Part shown: positions 20,293 to 31,587 of the stretch, in pieces
Layout: each line of letters begins with the position of its first letter
Numbering within the stretch: the first letter of the stretch is position 1
Origin: Symbiodinium microadriaticum
Taxonomy: Eukaryota; Sar; Dinophyceae; Suessiales; Symbiodiniaceae
Direction of reading: 5' to 3'
Assembly (NCBI GenBank): GCA_001939145.1
Contig: LSRX01000697.1
Span: forward strand, 129,712 to 193,711
DNA: 64,000 nt
Notes under the pieces: generated by a model
What the model saw: only the letters and a program-made list of their open reading frames with translations
Database searches by the model: none
What the model was told of the DNA's origin: nothing
Position numbers and translations under genes: made by a program

Positions 20293-23200
20293 CATGCGCT
20301 CACGCTGGTCTGACTGTGTGATGCTACAGGCAGCACCACATTTTTACCTCCATGGACGACGTAAGACACACCTCCCGTCGGAACTGGAGATGAAGTCAGC
20401 TACCGTAGGTTGCGCTGGGATCACAAGCCTTGGAAAATGGCCGCTGGTGAGTTTGCTGCCAGCTTGACATCTCATGCAGATTCGCACCAACTGTGGGCAA
20501 ACCATGCGGGGGTCTTCAAGTTTGCTTGGAGAAGTTCATCACACTCCCTGCTTTCTTGGCTGTCTGCATCCATGCCTTCTTTGCCTCCAGCAGCCCTCCG
20601 GCTCTAGCATTGAACCACTTAGCTGCCAGCTTCGATGGGCCGGTTCACGGAAGAGCAGAAGCAGCAGAAGTGGAGGGAGATTGAGGAGGAGCTGGAGCGC
20701 ATCCGAAAGGACCCATGAGGTTTGGTTCGGTCTTAGCGGAGCTTTGCCCACCACCAATCCCAGAAGTCACGTTTCTGCTGCTCGCGCGCCGCTGTTGATG
20801 AGATGCACCCCAGCCACCAGCGTTGATACAGAGCCCAAGCAGCTGGTATAGCCACGGAAATACATGTAGCAGGACATGCCTTCTGCATGAATCATTCTGA
20901 TGGGTCGCAAAGCAAAGGACCTGCAGACTTTTCTTGAACTCACCTTGCCTGTCGGAACGGGTGCTCGTGGGTCTTCATGTGCAATGCTTACGTCGGCCGT
21001 GTGCCTCTTGGACCCCACTCCGATCCACTCCGCTTTAACGGCCCACTTCCCGGATGATGATCTCAAGCCGTGTAGCACAGCCTGGATGTGGGTTTGAAAA
21101 GAAGTTCTTATCGAAGCGTTCTGTCGTTGTTGATGATTTATGATCCCGCTCGAAGAGCCTTGTCCCTCAAACTAGTCGTCGGTGTGTGCCCGTACATGGT
21201 TATGCCTGTAGTAGATTCGAAGACAGGGCTCAGAGGGTCCACTGCCTATGCATGTGGGCACAGCTCGTGGGCTGTTGTTCGTCTTGCGGTAGCTCGCAGG
21301 AGAAACGCGAGCAGGAGGAGCAGCGGCGCCAGCATGAGGAGGAGGAGCGCAAGCAAAAGGAGGCAGTGCGCAGTTTTTCCAAGGGTCCGTTTCGTTTCAA
21401 TCTTGAACCGACTTTAGCCCATCTTTAGCGTCATCTGGTGTGTGGTGATGTGCTGTGATCGAGGCTAAGCAGCGCAACTTGCTGTGGACAGTGTTGGAGA
21501 ACTACGCATGGAAGTGTGTTCCAGCCTGAGCGTTGACTGTGGCAGGAAAGAGATTCTCCTGCTTTTCGGAAGCTGGCATGAGGCCTGCGAGTACGTCGAT
21601 GATCTTACCTGCGGGTTCTTCAGTTCTTGCCTCCAGCCAGCCCACACCTCAGACCCACGCCAACTTGCAGCATATCGCATTCTACCAATGCAGAGGAAGT
21701 TGCGGCATGATGTGCCTCCAGAGGTCTGGCCCCTAAATTTTCGAGTGTTTGTGTATGTGGCACCTTCGGCCCTTCGGCACATTCTACAGCGAAAGGGAGC
21801 ACCGAATATCTCCGCGACAGCGTCTGTCAGAGAGGCCACGCGGAGCTTTCGAACTTGCTACAGGCTATGCTTGACGACCAGAACATGACGGGCATCTCAG
21901 GCGTCTCGTTTTGGCTGTGGTTGAACTTTGGTTGGGTCGTCGCCAGCGCTTGCACGGCCGAGGGATCGATGGGTCTTGGAGAAACTGCTGGGCGATCAGC
22001 AGCCAAAGGCGCGACCAAAGCTGGGCTAATAGGCCTACCGCAGCGTTTGGGCCCCTCCTAATGGCAGCATCGAGTTGGCAAGGATCTGTAGACAAATTTC
22101 AGAAGAAGGTTTTTTCAGCGCATCACAGTGGCATTGACTGGCTTCTGTATTTCTGCTGCTCCAAAACTCGGGGATGAACAGTTTCGGGCGGCTGCTGAGA
22201 TCCTGTGTCGAATTATAACGGCAGCAGACGCAGGAATATTTTGTGCTGGCGCACATACATCAGCAATTGCAGCCGGAGATTAGGCTCTGTTCTACTGCGA
22301 GGATTGAGTCCCTCCTGAGCTGGATGCTGCGTGAGCGCCGAGCTTGAGACTCAGATCAGGAGTGTCCTGACTCAGACGCTTCCTTCGTGTCTGTGTTGAC
22401 ATGCCCAGGATGCCGCCTACCCCCAAATGCTCGATCGAGTGTGGGCTGGTGCCAAGCAGGCCACCGCAAAGCATGTGGTGCTGTGACAGTGGGGTCGAGG
22501 TAGGCACGGTGTGCTCCAGCAAGATGTCCCGGCAGCTTGTGATAGGGTTGGGCAGCTTGGAGTGTCGCCTGGCTTAGGCAACGGCCCCGACGGCGCCGAA
22601 AACCGGTGCTGCAAAGAAGATCGCAAAGCCTGAAGGCCGACACCATTTCGGACCGTGCTCTTCAGCGGTGGCAGAGCCAGCTCCGTTCAGTCCTTGTGCA
22701 GTGTGCAGTCTCGTTGTTGCATTGTTTGGTGGAGGGAGAAGTCTCCGTCAGTCAGCGTGCAATTCACCAGTGATCACCTGCGACAGTGCCCGGAAAGAGG
22801 CGCTGCTGCCGGAAGCCCGCTGCAAAGGCCCCGCATCTTGTGAATGCTGATCATGAGACTCGTGCTAGAGATGCGAGGGTTGCAGGAAACATTCGCTCAC
22901 GTTTCTGAGGTCGGCGGGTCTGGCTTCGTGATGCTACACAGCACTCGCACCTCCCAGTCGGTCTTGGAGGGTTTCGAAGAATCCAATCACAGCAACTGAT
23001 ATCTTGTCTCTCGCCGAAGTTTCGAAAAAGGCCATCGCGACTTTGTTGCCAATGTCACAGCTCCTGCAGGGTCACCATTCGAGGAGGGAAATCCGTTTCA
23101 TGCGGGGCATGTGTGTGTCTGTACGTTTGCAGTTGCCTGCTGGCGTTCATGTCATCCAAAATTATTAGCAGGCTGCAGCTAGAGCATGCTCTGCAGCGGT

Positions 23201-23961
23201 AGTGCAGCGGCATGTGATGAGGTTAACGTGGCAACAGCATGCGAAGGGAGCGCCCATCACGAGCTTTTGTTTTCGTGCCATCCGTAAGTGAAGGGCTCCA
23301 GTTGTCATTGTTGAAAGCACACAGGCAGCATGCCTGCCCATGCATGCGGACACAAGCCTTTGGCTGAGCGGGTTGTCGGAGCTGCACCGACATCGATGTG
23401 ATCCCCACAAAGCCATTGGCTCAACGTGGGGGTAGCGCAAGCTTATTCGAAGCGCATGCACGGTAACGCATGATAGATTTGGCTGCTGTGCATACTCCCT
23501 GCTTCAACATCTCCAAAACATCCGCAAGCGGGAGGAAACAACATCCATCCCAGACCGGTCGTAGTCGTCTTGAAGTTTGTCAGGCAGAGGCAAAGGACAT
23601 ACAGTACCTGTCCTCGCACATCTTGCAGGCGACGAGGCAAAGGACAAGATAAACTTAAAATTCGCACCGGCAAAGCACGATGGATGGCAGTCTCTCGGTG
23701 CAGCTTGAGTGCGAAGATACTTTGACATCAGAAGAGCAGCGCCTTGGCCTTTTCAACGATTTGTCCATCGCGCTGACTCTGGTTTTTCTGCCCCCAACTG
23801 CGGGCCAAAGTGCCGCTATTCAAGCTTCCGATCAGTCTGTCGAAGCTGCGATAAGGCAATGCTGTGAGGAGCTCCTTAGCAGCATTGTTCCTCTGGAAGG
23901 CGAGGAGTCGCCCAGGACTTCCAAAGATCGATCAAATGTTCGTTAAGTTAACTCGATGCTT
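20279..23961 (+). CDS. array unit 1: helical, coiled-coil-rich gene of unknown family
   Basis: Plus-strand exon candidates, in order: 20638-20718 (GRFTEEQKQQKWREIEEELE), 21300-21385 (EKREQEEQRRQHEEEERKQK), 21461-21515 (EAKQRNLLWTVLENYAWK), 21800-21898 (ELSNLLQAMLDDQNMTG), 21950-22028 (RDRWVLEKLLGDQQPK), 22063-22115 (IELARICRQISEEGFF), 22165-22235 (GDEQFRAAAEILCRIITAA), 22300-22350 (ARIESLLSWMLRERRA), 22411-22487 (DAAYPQMLDRVWAGAKQATA), 22618-22773 (ALQRWQSQLRSVLVQCAVSL), 22853-22999 (LVLEMRGLQETFAHVSEVGG), 23495-23560 (LLQHLQNIRKREETTSI) and 23680-23946 (EDTLTSEEQRLGLFNDLSIA). The first two predict a coiled coil and the rest are amphipathic helices. Start and stop of the gene are not fixed; it could equally be an exon block repeated inside one large gene. 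No family is recognised. Confidence 0.6.
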
Positions 23962-26900
23962 AGAGTTGCCAGAAGCATGCGCTCGCGCTGGTCTGACTGT
24001 GTGATGCTACAGACAGCACCACATTTTTAGCTCCATGGACGACGTAAGACACACCTCCCGTCGGAACTGGAGATGAAGTCAGCTACCGTAGGTTGCGCTG
24101 GGATCACAAGCCTTGGAAAATGGCCGCTGGTGAGTTTGCTGCCAGCTTGACATCTCATGCAGATTCGCACCAACTGTGGGCAAACCATGCGGGGGTCTTC
24201 AAGTTTGCTTGGAGAAGTTCATCACACTCCCTGCTTTCTTGGCTGTCTGCATCCATGCCTTCTTTGCCTCCAGCAGCCCTCCGGCTCTAGCATTGAACCA
24301 CTTAGCTGCCAGCTTCGATGGGCCGGTTCACGGAAGAGCAGAAGCAGCAGAAGTGGAGGGAGATTGAGGAGGAGCTGGAGCGCATCCGAAAGGACCCATG
24401 AGGTTTGGTTCGGTCTTAGCGGAGCTTTGCCCACCACCAATCCCAGAAGTCACGTTTCTGCTGCTCGCGCGCCGCTGTTGATGAGATGCACCCCAGCCAC
24501 CAGCGTTGATACAGAGCCCAAGCAGCTGGTATAGCCACGGAAATACATGTAGCAGGACATGCCTTCTGCATGAATCATTCTGATGGGTCGCAAAGCAAAG
24601 GACCTGCAGACTTTTCTTGAACTCACCTTGCCTGTCGGAACGGGTGCTCGTGGGTCTTCATGTGCAATGCTTACGTCGGCCGTGTGCCTCTTGGACCCCA
24701 CTCCGATCCACTCCGCTTTAACGGCCCACTTCCCGGATGATGATCTCAAGCCGTGTAGCACAGCCTGGATGTGGGTTTGAAAAGAAGTTCTTATCGAAGC
24801 GTTCTGTCGTTGTTGATGATTTATGATCCCGCTCGAAGAGCCTTGTCCCTCAAACTAGTCGTCGGTGTGTGCCCGTACATGGTTATGCCTGTAGTAGATT
24901 CGAAGACAGGGCTCAGAGGGTCCACTGCCTATGCATGTGGGCACAGCTCGTGGGCTGTTGTTCGTCTTGCGGTAGCTCGCAGGAGAAACGCGAGCAGGAG
25001 GAGCAGCGGCGCCAGCATGAGGAGGAGGAGCGCAAGCAAAAGGAGGCAGTGCGCAGTTTTTCCAAGGGTCCGTTTCGTTTCAATCTTGAACCGACTTTAG
25101 CCCATCTTTAGCGTCATCTGGTGTGTGGTGATGTGCTGTGATCGAGGCTAAGCAGCGCAACTTGCTGTGGACAGTGTTGGAGAACTACGCATGGAAGTGT
25201 GTTCCAGCCTGAGCGTTGACTGTGGCAGGAAAGAGATTCTCCTGCTTTTCGGAAGCTGGCATGAGGCCTGCGAGTACGTCGATGATCTTACCTGCGGGTT
25301 CTTCAGTTCTTGCCTCCAGCCAGCCCACACCTCAGACCCACGCCAACTTGCAGCATATCGCATTCTACCAATGCAGAGGAAGTTGCGGCATGATGTGCCT
25401 CCAGAGGTCTGGCCCCTAAATTTTCGAGTGTTTGTGTATGTGGCACCTTCGGCCCTTCGGCACATTCTACAGCGAAAGGGAGCACCGAATATCTCCGCGA
25501 CAGCGTCTGTCAGAGAGGCCACGCGGAGCTTTCGAACTTGCTACAGGCTATGCTTGACGACCAGAACATGACGGGCATCTCAGGCGTCTCGTTTTGGCTG
25601 TGGTTGAACTTTGGTTGGGTCGTCGCCAGCGCTTGCACGGCCGAGGGATCGATGGGTCTTGGAGAAACTGCTGGGCGATCAGCAGCCAAAGGCGCGACCA
25701 AAGCTGGGCTAATAGGCCTACCGCAGCGTTTGGGCCCCTCCTAATGGCAGCATCGAGTTGGCAAGGATCTGTAGACAAATTTCAGAAGAAGGTTTTTTCA
25801 GCGCATCACAGTGGCATTGACTGGCTTCTGTATTTCTGCTGCTCCAAAACTCGGGGATGAACAGTTTCGGGCGGCTGCTGAGATCCTGTGTCGAATTATA
25901 ACGGCAGCAGACGCAGGAATATTTTGTGCTGGCGCACATACATCAGCAATTGCAGCCGGAGATTAGGCTCTGTTCTACTGCGAGGATTGAGTCCCTCCTG
26001 AGCTGGATGCTGCGTGAGCGCCGAGCTTGAGACTCAGATCAGGAGTGTCCTGACTCAGACGCTTCCTTCGTGTCTGTGTTGACATGCCCAGGATGCCGCC
26101 TACCCCCAAATGCTCGATCGAGTGTGGGCTGGTGCCAAGCAGGCCACCGCAAAGCATGTGGTGCTGTGACAGTGGGGTCGAGGTAGGCACGGTGTGCTCC
26201 AGCAAGATGTCCCGGCAGCTTGTGATAGGGTTGGGCAGCTTGGAGTGTCGCCTGGCTTAGGCAACGGCCCCGACGGCGCCGAAAACCGGTGCTGCAAAGA
26301 AGATCGCAAAGCCTGAAGGCCGACACCATTTCGGACCGTGCTCTTCAGCGGTGGCAGAGCCAGCTCCGTTCAGTCCTTGTGCAGTGTGCAGTCTCGTTGT
26401 TGCATTGTTTGGTGGAGGGAGAAGTCTCCGTCAGTCAGCGTGCAATTCACCAGTGATCACCTGCGACAGTGCCCGGAAAGAGGCGCTGCTGCCGGAAGCC
26501 CGCTGCAAAGGCCCCGCATCTTGTGAATGCTGATCATGAGACTCGTGCTAGAGATGCGAGGGTTGCAGGAAACATTCGCTCACGTTTCTGAGGTCGGCGG
26601 GTCTGGCTTCGTGATGCTACACAGCACTCGCACCTCCCAGTCGGTCTTGGAGGGTTTCGAAGAATCCAATCACAGCAACTGATATCTTGTCTCTCGCCGA
26701 AGTTTCGAAAAAGGCCATCGCGACTTTGTTGCCAATGTCACAGCTCCTGCAGGGTCACCATACGAGGAGGGAAATCCGTTTCATGCGGGGCATGTGTGTG
26801 TCTGTACGTTTGCAGTTGCCTGCTGGCGTTCATGTCATCCAAAATTATTAGCAGGCTGCAGCTAGAGCATGCTCTGCAGCGGTAGTGCAGCGGCATGTGA

Positions 26901-27644
26901 TGAGGTTAACGTGGCAACAGCATGCGAAGGGAGCGCCCATCACGAGCTTTTGTTTTCGTGCCATCCGTAAGTGAAGGGCTCCAGTTGTCATTGTTGAAAG
27001 CACACAGGCAGCATGCCTGCCCATGCATGCGGACACAAGCCTTTGGCTGAGCGGGTTGTAGGAGCTGCACCGACATCGATGTGATCCCCACAAAGCCATT
27101 GGCTCAACGTGGGGGTAGCGCAAGCTTATTCGAAGCGCAGGCACGGTAACGCATGATAGATTTGGCTGCTGTGCATACTCCCTGCTTCAACATCTCCAAA
27201 ACATCCGCAAGCGGGAGGAAACAACATCCATCCCAGACCGGTCGTAGTCGTCTTGAAGTTTGTCAGGCAGAGGCAAAGGACATACAGTACCTGTCCTCGC
27301 ACATCTTGCAGGCGACGAGGCAAAGGACAAGATAAACTTAAAATTCGCACCGGCAAAGCACGATGGATGGCAGTCTCTCGGTGCAGCTTGAGTGCGAAGA
27401 TACTTTGACATCAGAAGAGCAGCGCCTTGGCCTTTTCAACGATTTGTCCATCGCGCTGACTCTGGTTTTTCTGCCCCCAACTGCGGGCCAAAGTGCCGCT
27501 ATTCAAGCTTCCGATCAGTCTGTCGAAGCTGCGATAAGGCAATGCTGTGAGGAGCTCCTTAGCAGCATTGTTCCTCTGGAAGGCGAGGAGTCGCCCAGGA
27601 CTTCCAAAGATCGATCAAATGTTCGTTAAGTTAACTCGATGCTT
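23962..27644 (+). CDS. array unit 2: second copy of the same gene segment
   Basis: The exon candidates are as in unit 1, shifted by 3683 bp. The few differences seen fall mostly outside the proposed exons, for example at 24024 (TTTTTAGCTCC against TTTTTACCTCC) and at 26761 and 27060. All proposed exons stay open, so this copy shows no sign of decay relative to unit 1. Near identity over introns as well as exons indicates recent duplication or ongoing conversion. Confidence 0.6.
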
Positions 27645-30600
27645 AGAGTTGCCAGAAGCATGCGCTCGCGCTGGTCTGACTGTGTGATGCTACAGACAGC
27701 ACCACATTTTTAGCTCCGTGGACGACGTAAGACACACCTCCCGTCGGAACTGGAGATGAAGTCAGCTACCGTAGGTTGCGCTGGGATCACAAGCCTTGGA
27801 AAATGGCCGCTGGTGAGTTTGCTGCCAGCTTGACATCTCATGCAGATTCGCACCAACTGTGGGCAAACCATGCGGGGGTCTTCAAGTTTGCTTGGAGAAG
27901 TTCATCACACTTCCTGCTTTCTTGGCTGTTTGCATCCATGCCTTCTTTGCCTCCAGCAGCCCTCCGGCTCTAGCATTGAACCACTTAGCTGCCAGCTTCG
28001 ATGGGCCGGTTCACGGAAGAGCAGAAGCAGCAGAAGTGGAGGGAGATTGAGGAGGAGCTGGAGCGCATCCGAAAGGACCCATGAGGTTTGGTTCGGTCTT
28101 AGCGGAGCTTTGCCCACCACCAATCCCAGAAGTCACGTTTCTGCTGCTCGCGCGCCGCTGTTGATGAGATGCACCCCAGCCACCAGCGTTGATACAGAGC
28201 CCAAGCAGCTGGTATAGCCACGGAAATACATGTAGCAGGACATGCCTTCTGCATGAATCATTCTGATGGGTCGCAAAGCAAAGGACCTGCAGACTTTTCT
28301 TGAACTCACTTTGCCTGTCGGAACGGGTGCTCGTGGGTCTTCAAGTGCAATGCTTACGTCGGCCGTGTGCCTCTTGGACCCCACTCCGATCCACTCCGCT
28401 TTAACGGCCCACTTCCCGGATGATGATCTCAAGCCGTGTAGCTCAGCCTGGATGTGGGTTTGAAAAGAAGTTCCTATCGAAGTGTTCTGTCGGACTAGAA
28501 GGTGCTAGAAGGCGCCTTCATCTTGTTGATGACTTATGATCCCGCTCGAAGAGCCTTGTCCCTCAAACTAGTCGTCGGTGTGTGGCCGTACATGGTTATG
28601 CCTGTAATAGAGTCGAAGACACCCAGCAAGGGCCCAGAGGGTCCACTGCCTATGCGTGCGGGCATAGCTCGTGGGCTGTTGTTCGTCTTGCGGTAGCTCG
28701 CAGGAGAAACGCGAGCAGGAGGACCAGCGGCGCCAGCATGAGGAAGAGGAGCGCAAGCAAAAGGAGGCTGTGCACAGTTTTTCCAAGGGTCCGTTTCGTT
28801 TCAATCTTGAACCGACTTTAGCCCATCTTTAGCGTCATCTGGTGTGTGGTGATGTGCTGTGATCGAGGCTAAGCAGCGCAACTTGCTGTGGACAGTGTTG
28901 GAGAACTACGCATGGAAGTGTGTTCCAGCCTGAGCGTTGACTGTGGCAGGAAAGAGATTCTCCTGCTTTTCGGAAGCTGGCATGAGGCCTGCGAGTACGT
29001 CGATGATCTTACCTGCGGGTTCTTCAGTTCTTGCCTCCAGCCAGCCCACACCTCAGACCCACGCCAACTTGCAGCATATCGCATTCTACCAATGCAGAGG
29101 AAGTTGCGGCATGATGTGCCTCCAGAGGTCTGGCCCCTAAATTTTCGAGTGTTTGTGTATGTGGCACCTTCGGCCCTTCGGCACATTCTACAGCGAAAGG
29201 GAGCACCGAATATCTCCGCGACAGCGTCTGTCAGAGAGGCCACGCGGAGCTTTCGAACTTGCTACAGGCTATGCTTGACGACCAGAACATGACGGGCATC
29301 TCAGGCGTCTCGTTTTGGCTGTGGTTGAACTTTGGTTGGGTCGTCGCCAGCGCTTGCACGGCCGAGGGATTGATGGGTCTTGGAGAAACTGCTGGGCGAT
29401 CAGCAGCCAAAGGCGCGACCAAAGCTGGGCTAATAGGCCTACCGCAGCGTTTGGGCCCCTCCTAATGGCAGCATCGAGTTGGCAAGAATCTGTAGACAAA
29501 TTTCAGAAGAAGGTTTTTTCAGCGCATCACACTGGCATTGACTGGCTTCTGTATTTCTGCTGCTCCAAAACTCGGGGATGAACAGTTTCGGGCGGCTGCT
29601 GAGATCCTGTGTCGAATTATAACGGCAGCAGACGCAGGAATATTTTGTGCTGGCGCACATACATCAGCAATTGCAGCCGGAGATTAGGCTCTGTTCTACT
29701 GCGAGGATTGAGTCCCTCCTGAGCTGGATGCTGCGTGAGCGCCGAGCTTGAGACTCAGATCAGGAGTGTCCTGACTCAGACGCTTCCTTCGTGTCTGTGT
29801 TGACATGCCCAGGATGCCGCCTACCCCCAAATGCTCGATCGAGTGTGGGCTGGTGCCAAGCAGGCCACCGCAAAGCATGTGGTGCTGTGACAGTGGGGTC
29901 GAGGTAGGCACGGTGTGCTCCAGCAAGATGTCCCGGCAGCTTGTGATAGGGTTGGGCAGCTTGGAGTGTCGCCTGGCTTAGGCAACGGCCCCGACGGCGC
30001 CGAAAACCGGTGCTGCAAAGAAGATCGCAAAGCCTGAAGGCCGACACCATTTCGGACCGTGCTCTTCAGCGGTGGCAGAGCCAGCTCCGTTCAGTCCTTG
30101 TGCAGTGTGCAGTCTCGCTGTTGCATTGTTTGGTGGAGGGAGAAGTCTCCGTCAGTCAGCGTGCAACTCACCAGTGATCACCTGCGACAGTGCCCGGAAA
30201 GAGGCGCTGCTGCCGGAAGCCCGCTGCAAAGGCCCCGCATCCTGTGAATGCTGATCATGAGACTCGTGCTAGAGATGCGAGGGTTGCAGGAAACATTCGC
30301 TCACGTTTCTGAGGTCGGCGGGTCTGGCTTCGTGATGCTACACAGCACTCGCACCTCCCAGTCGGTCTTGGAGGATCGAAGAATCTAATCACAGCAACTG
30401 ATATCTTGTCTCTCGCCGAAGTTTCGAAAAAGGCCATCGCGACTTTGTTGCCAATGTCACAGCTCCAGCAGGGTCACCATACGAGGAGGGAAATCCGTTT
30501 CATGCGGGGCATGTATGTGTCTTTACGTTTGCAGTTGCCTGCTGGCGTTCGTGTCGTCCAAAATTATTAGCAGGCTGCAGCTAGAGCATGCTCTGCAGCG

Positions 30601-31360
30601 GCAGTGTAGCGGCACGTGATGAGGTTACCGTGACAGCAGCATGCGAAGGGAGCGCCCATCACGAGCTTTTGTTTTCGTGCCATCCGTAAGTGCAGGGCTC
30701 CAGTTGTCATTGTTGAAAGCACACAGGCAGCATGCCTGCCCGTGCATGCGGACACAAGCCTTTAGCTGAGCGAGTTGTAGGAGCTGCTCCGACATCGATG
30801 TGATCCCCACAAAGCCATTGGCTCAACGTGGGGGTAGCGCAAGCTTATTCGAAGCGCAGGCACGGTAACGCATGATAGATTTGGCTGCTGTGCATACTCC
30901 CTGCTTCAACATCTCCAAAACATCCGCAAGCGGGAGGAAACAACATCCATCCCAGACCGGTCGTAGTCGTCTTGAAGTTTGTCATGCAGAGGCAAAGGAC
31001 ATACAGTACCTGTCCTCGCACATCTTGCAGGCGACGAGGCAAATGACAAGATAAACTTAAAATTCGCACCGGCCAAGCACGATGGATGGCAGTCTCTCGG
31101 TGCAGCTTGAGTGCGAAGATACTTTGACATCAGAAGAGCAGCGCCTTGGCCTTTTCAACGATTTGTCCATCGCGCTGACTCTGGTTTTTCTGCCCCCAAC
31201 TGCGGGCCAAAGTGCCGCTATTCAAGCTTCCGATCAGTCTGTCGAAGCTGCGATAAGGCAATGCTGTGAGGAGCTCCTTAGCAGCATTGTTCCTCTGGAA
31301 GGCGAGGAGTCGCCCAGGACTTCCAAAGATCAATCAAATGATCGTTAAGTTAACTCGATG
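27645..31360 (+). CDS. array unit 3: third, more diverged copy
   Basis: Exon candidates match units 1 and 2. Changes seen in coding frames are mild, for example the end of the last exon reads SKDQSNDR instead of SKDRSNVR, and R to C or S changes in short exons. The 30-bp and 8-bp insertions fall in proposed introns around 28494 and 28620, upstream of the EKREQEEQ exon (about 28700-28785). The unit ends the array: downstream of 31360 the sequence is unrelated to the start of a unit. Confidence 0.6.
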
Positions 31361-31587
31361 TTTCTGGTGCGGAGTTCAAAATGTCAAGGAACGTCCTCAG
31401 CATCTTCCAGCACGCTTTGCTGCACACCAAGACGCAGGAGCCTGCACAATTGCGAGTCTCAGCACATCTCAGCAGTTCTCATTCCACATAGAGTCATAGA
31501 TTGGCTAGGCTTTCGCCAAATAGTCCAGGCCCGAGGAAGCTTTGCGGACTTCGGTTGATGCGCGCGGGTAAATTTGCACTCTTCCAG

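Larger units (their letters stand above)
20279..31360 (+). repeat. tandem array, three units of about 3.7 kb
   Basis: Units are 20279-23961 (3683 bp), 23962-27644 (3683 bp) and 27645-31360 (about 3.72 kb). Units 1 and 2 differ at only a handful of bases seen by eye. Unit 3 has more substitutions, a 30-bp insertion near 28494, an 8-bp insertion near 28620 and a 2-bp loss near 30375. The right edge is sharp: identity stops after the shared TTAACTCGATG. The left end of each unit (AGAGTTGC...GCATGCGCT) is itself a diverged copy of a segment about 2.6 kb inside the unit, which suggests the unit was cut out by recombination between these related segments. Confidence 0.95.
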
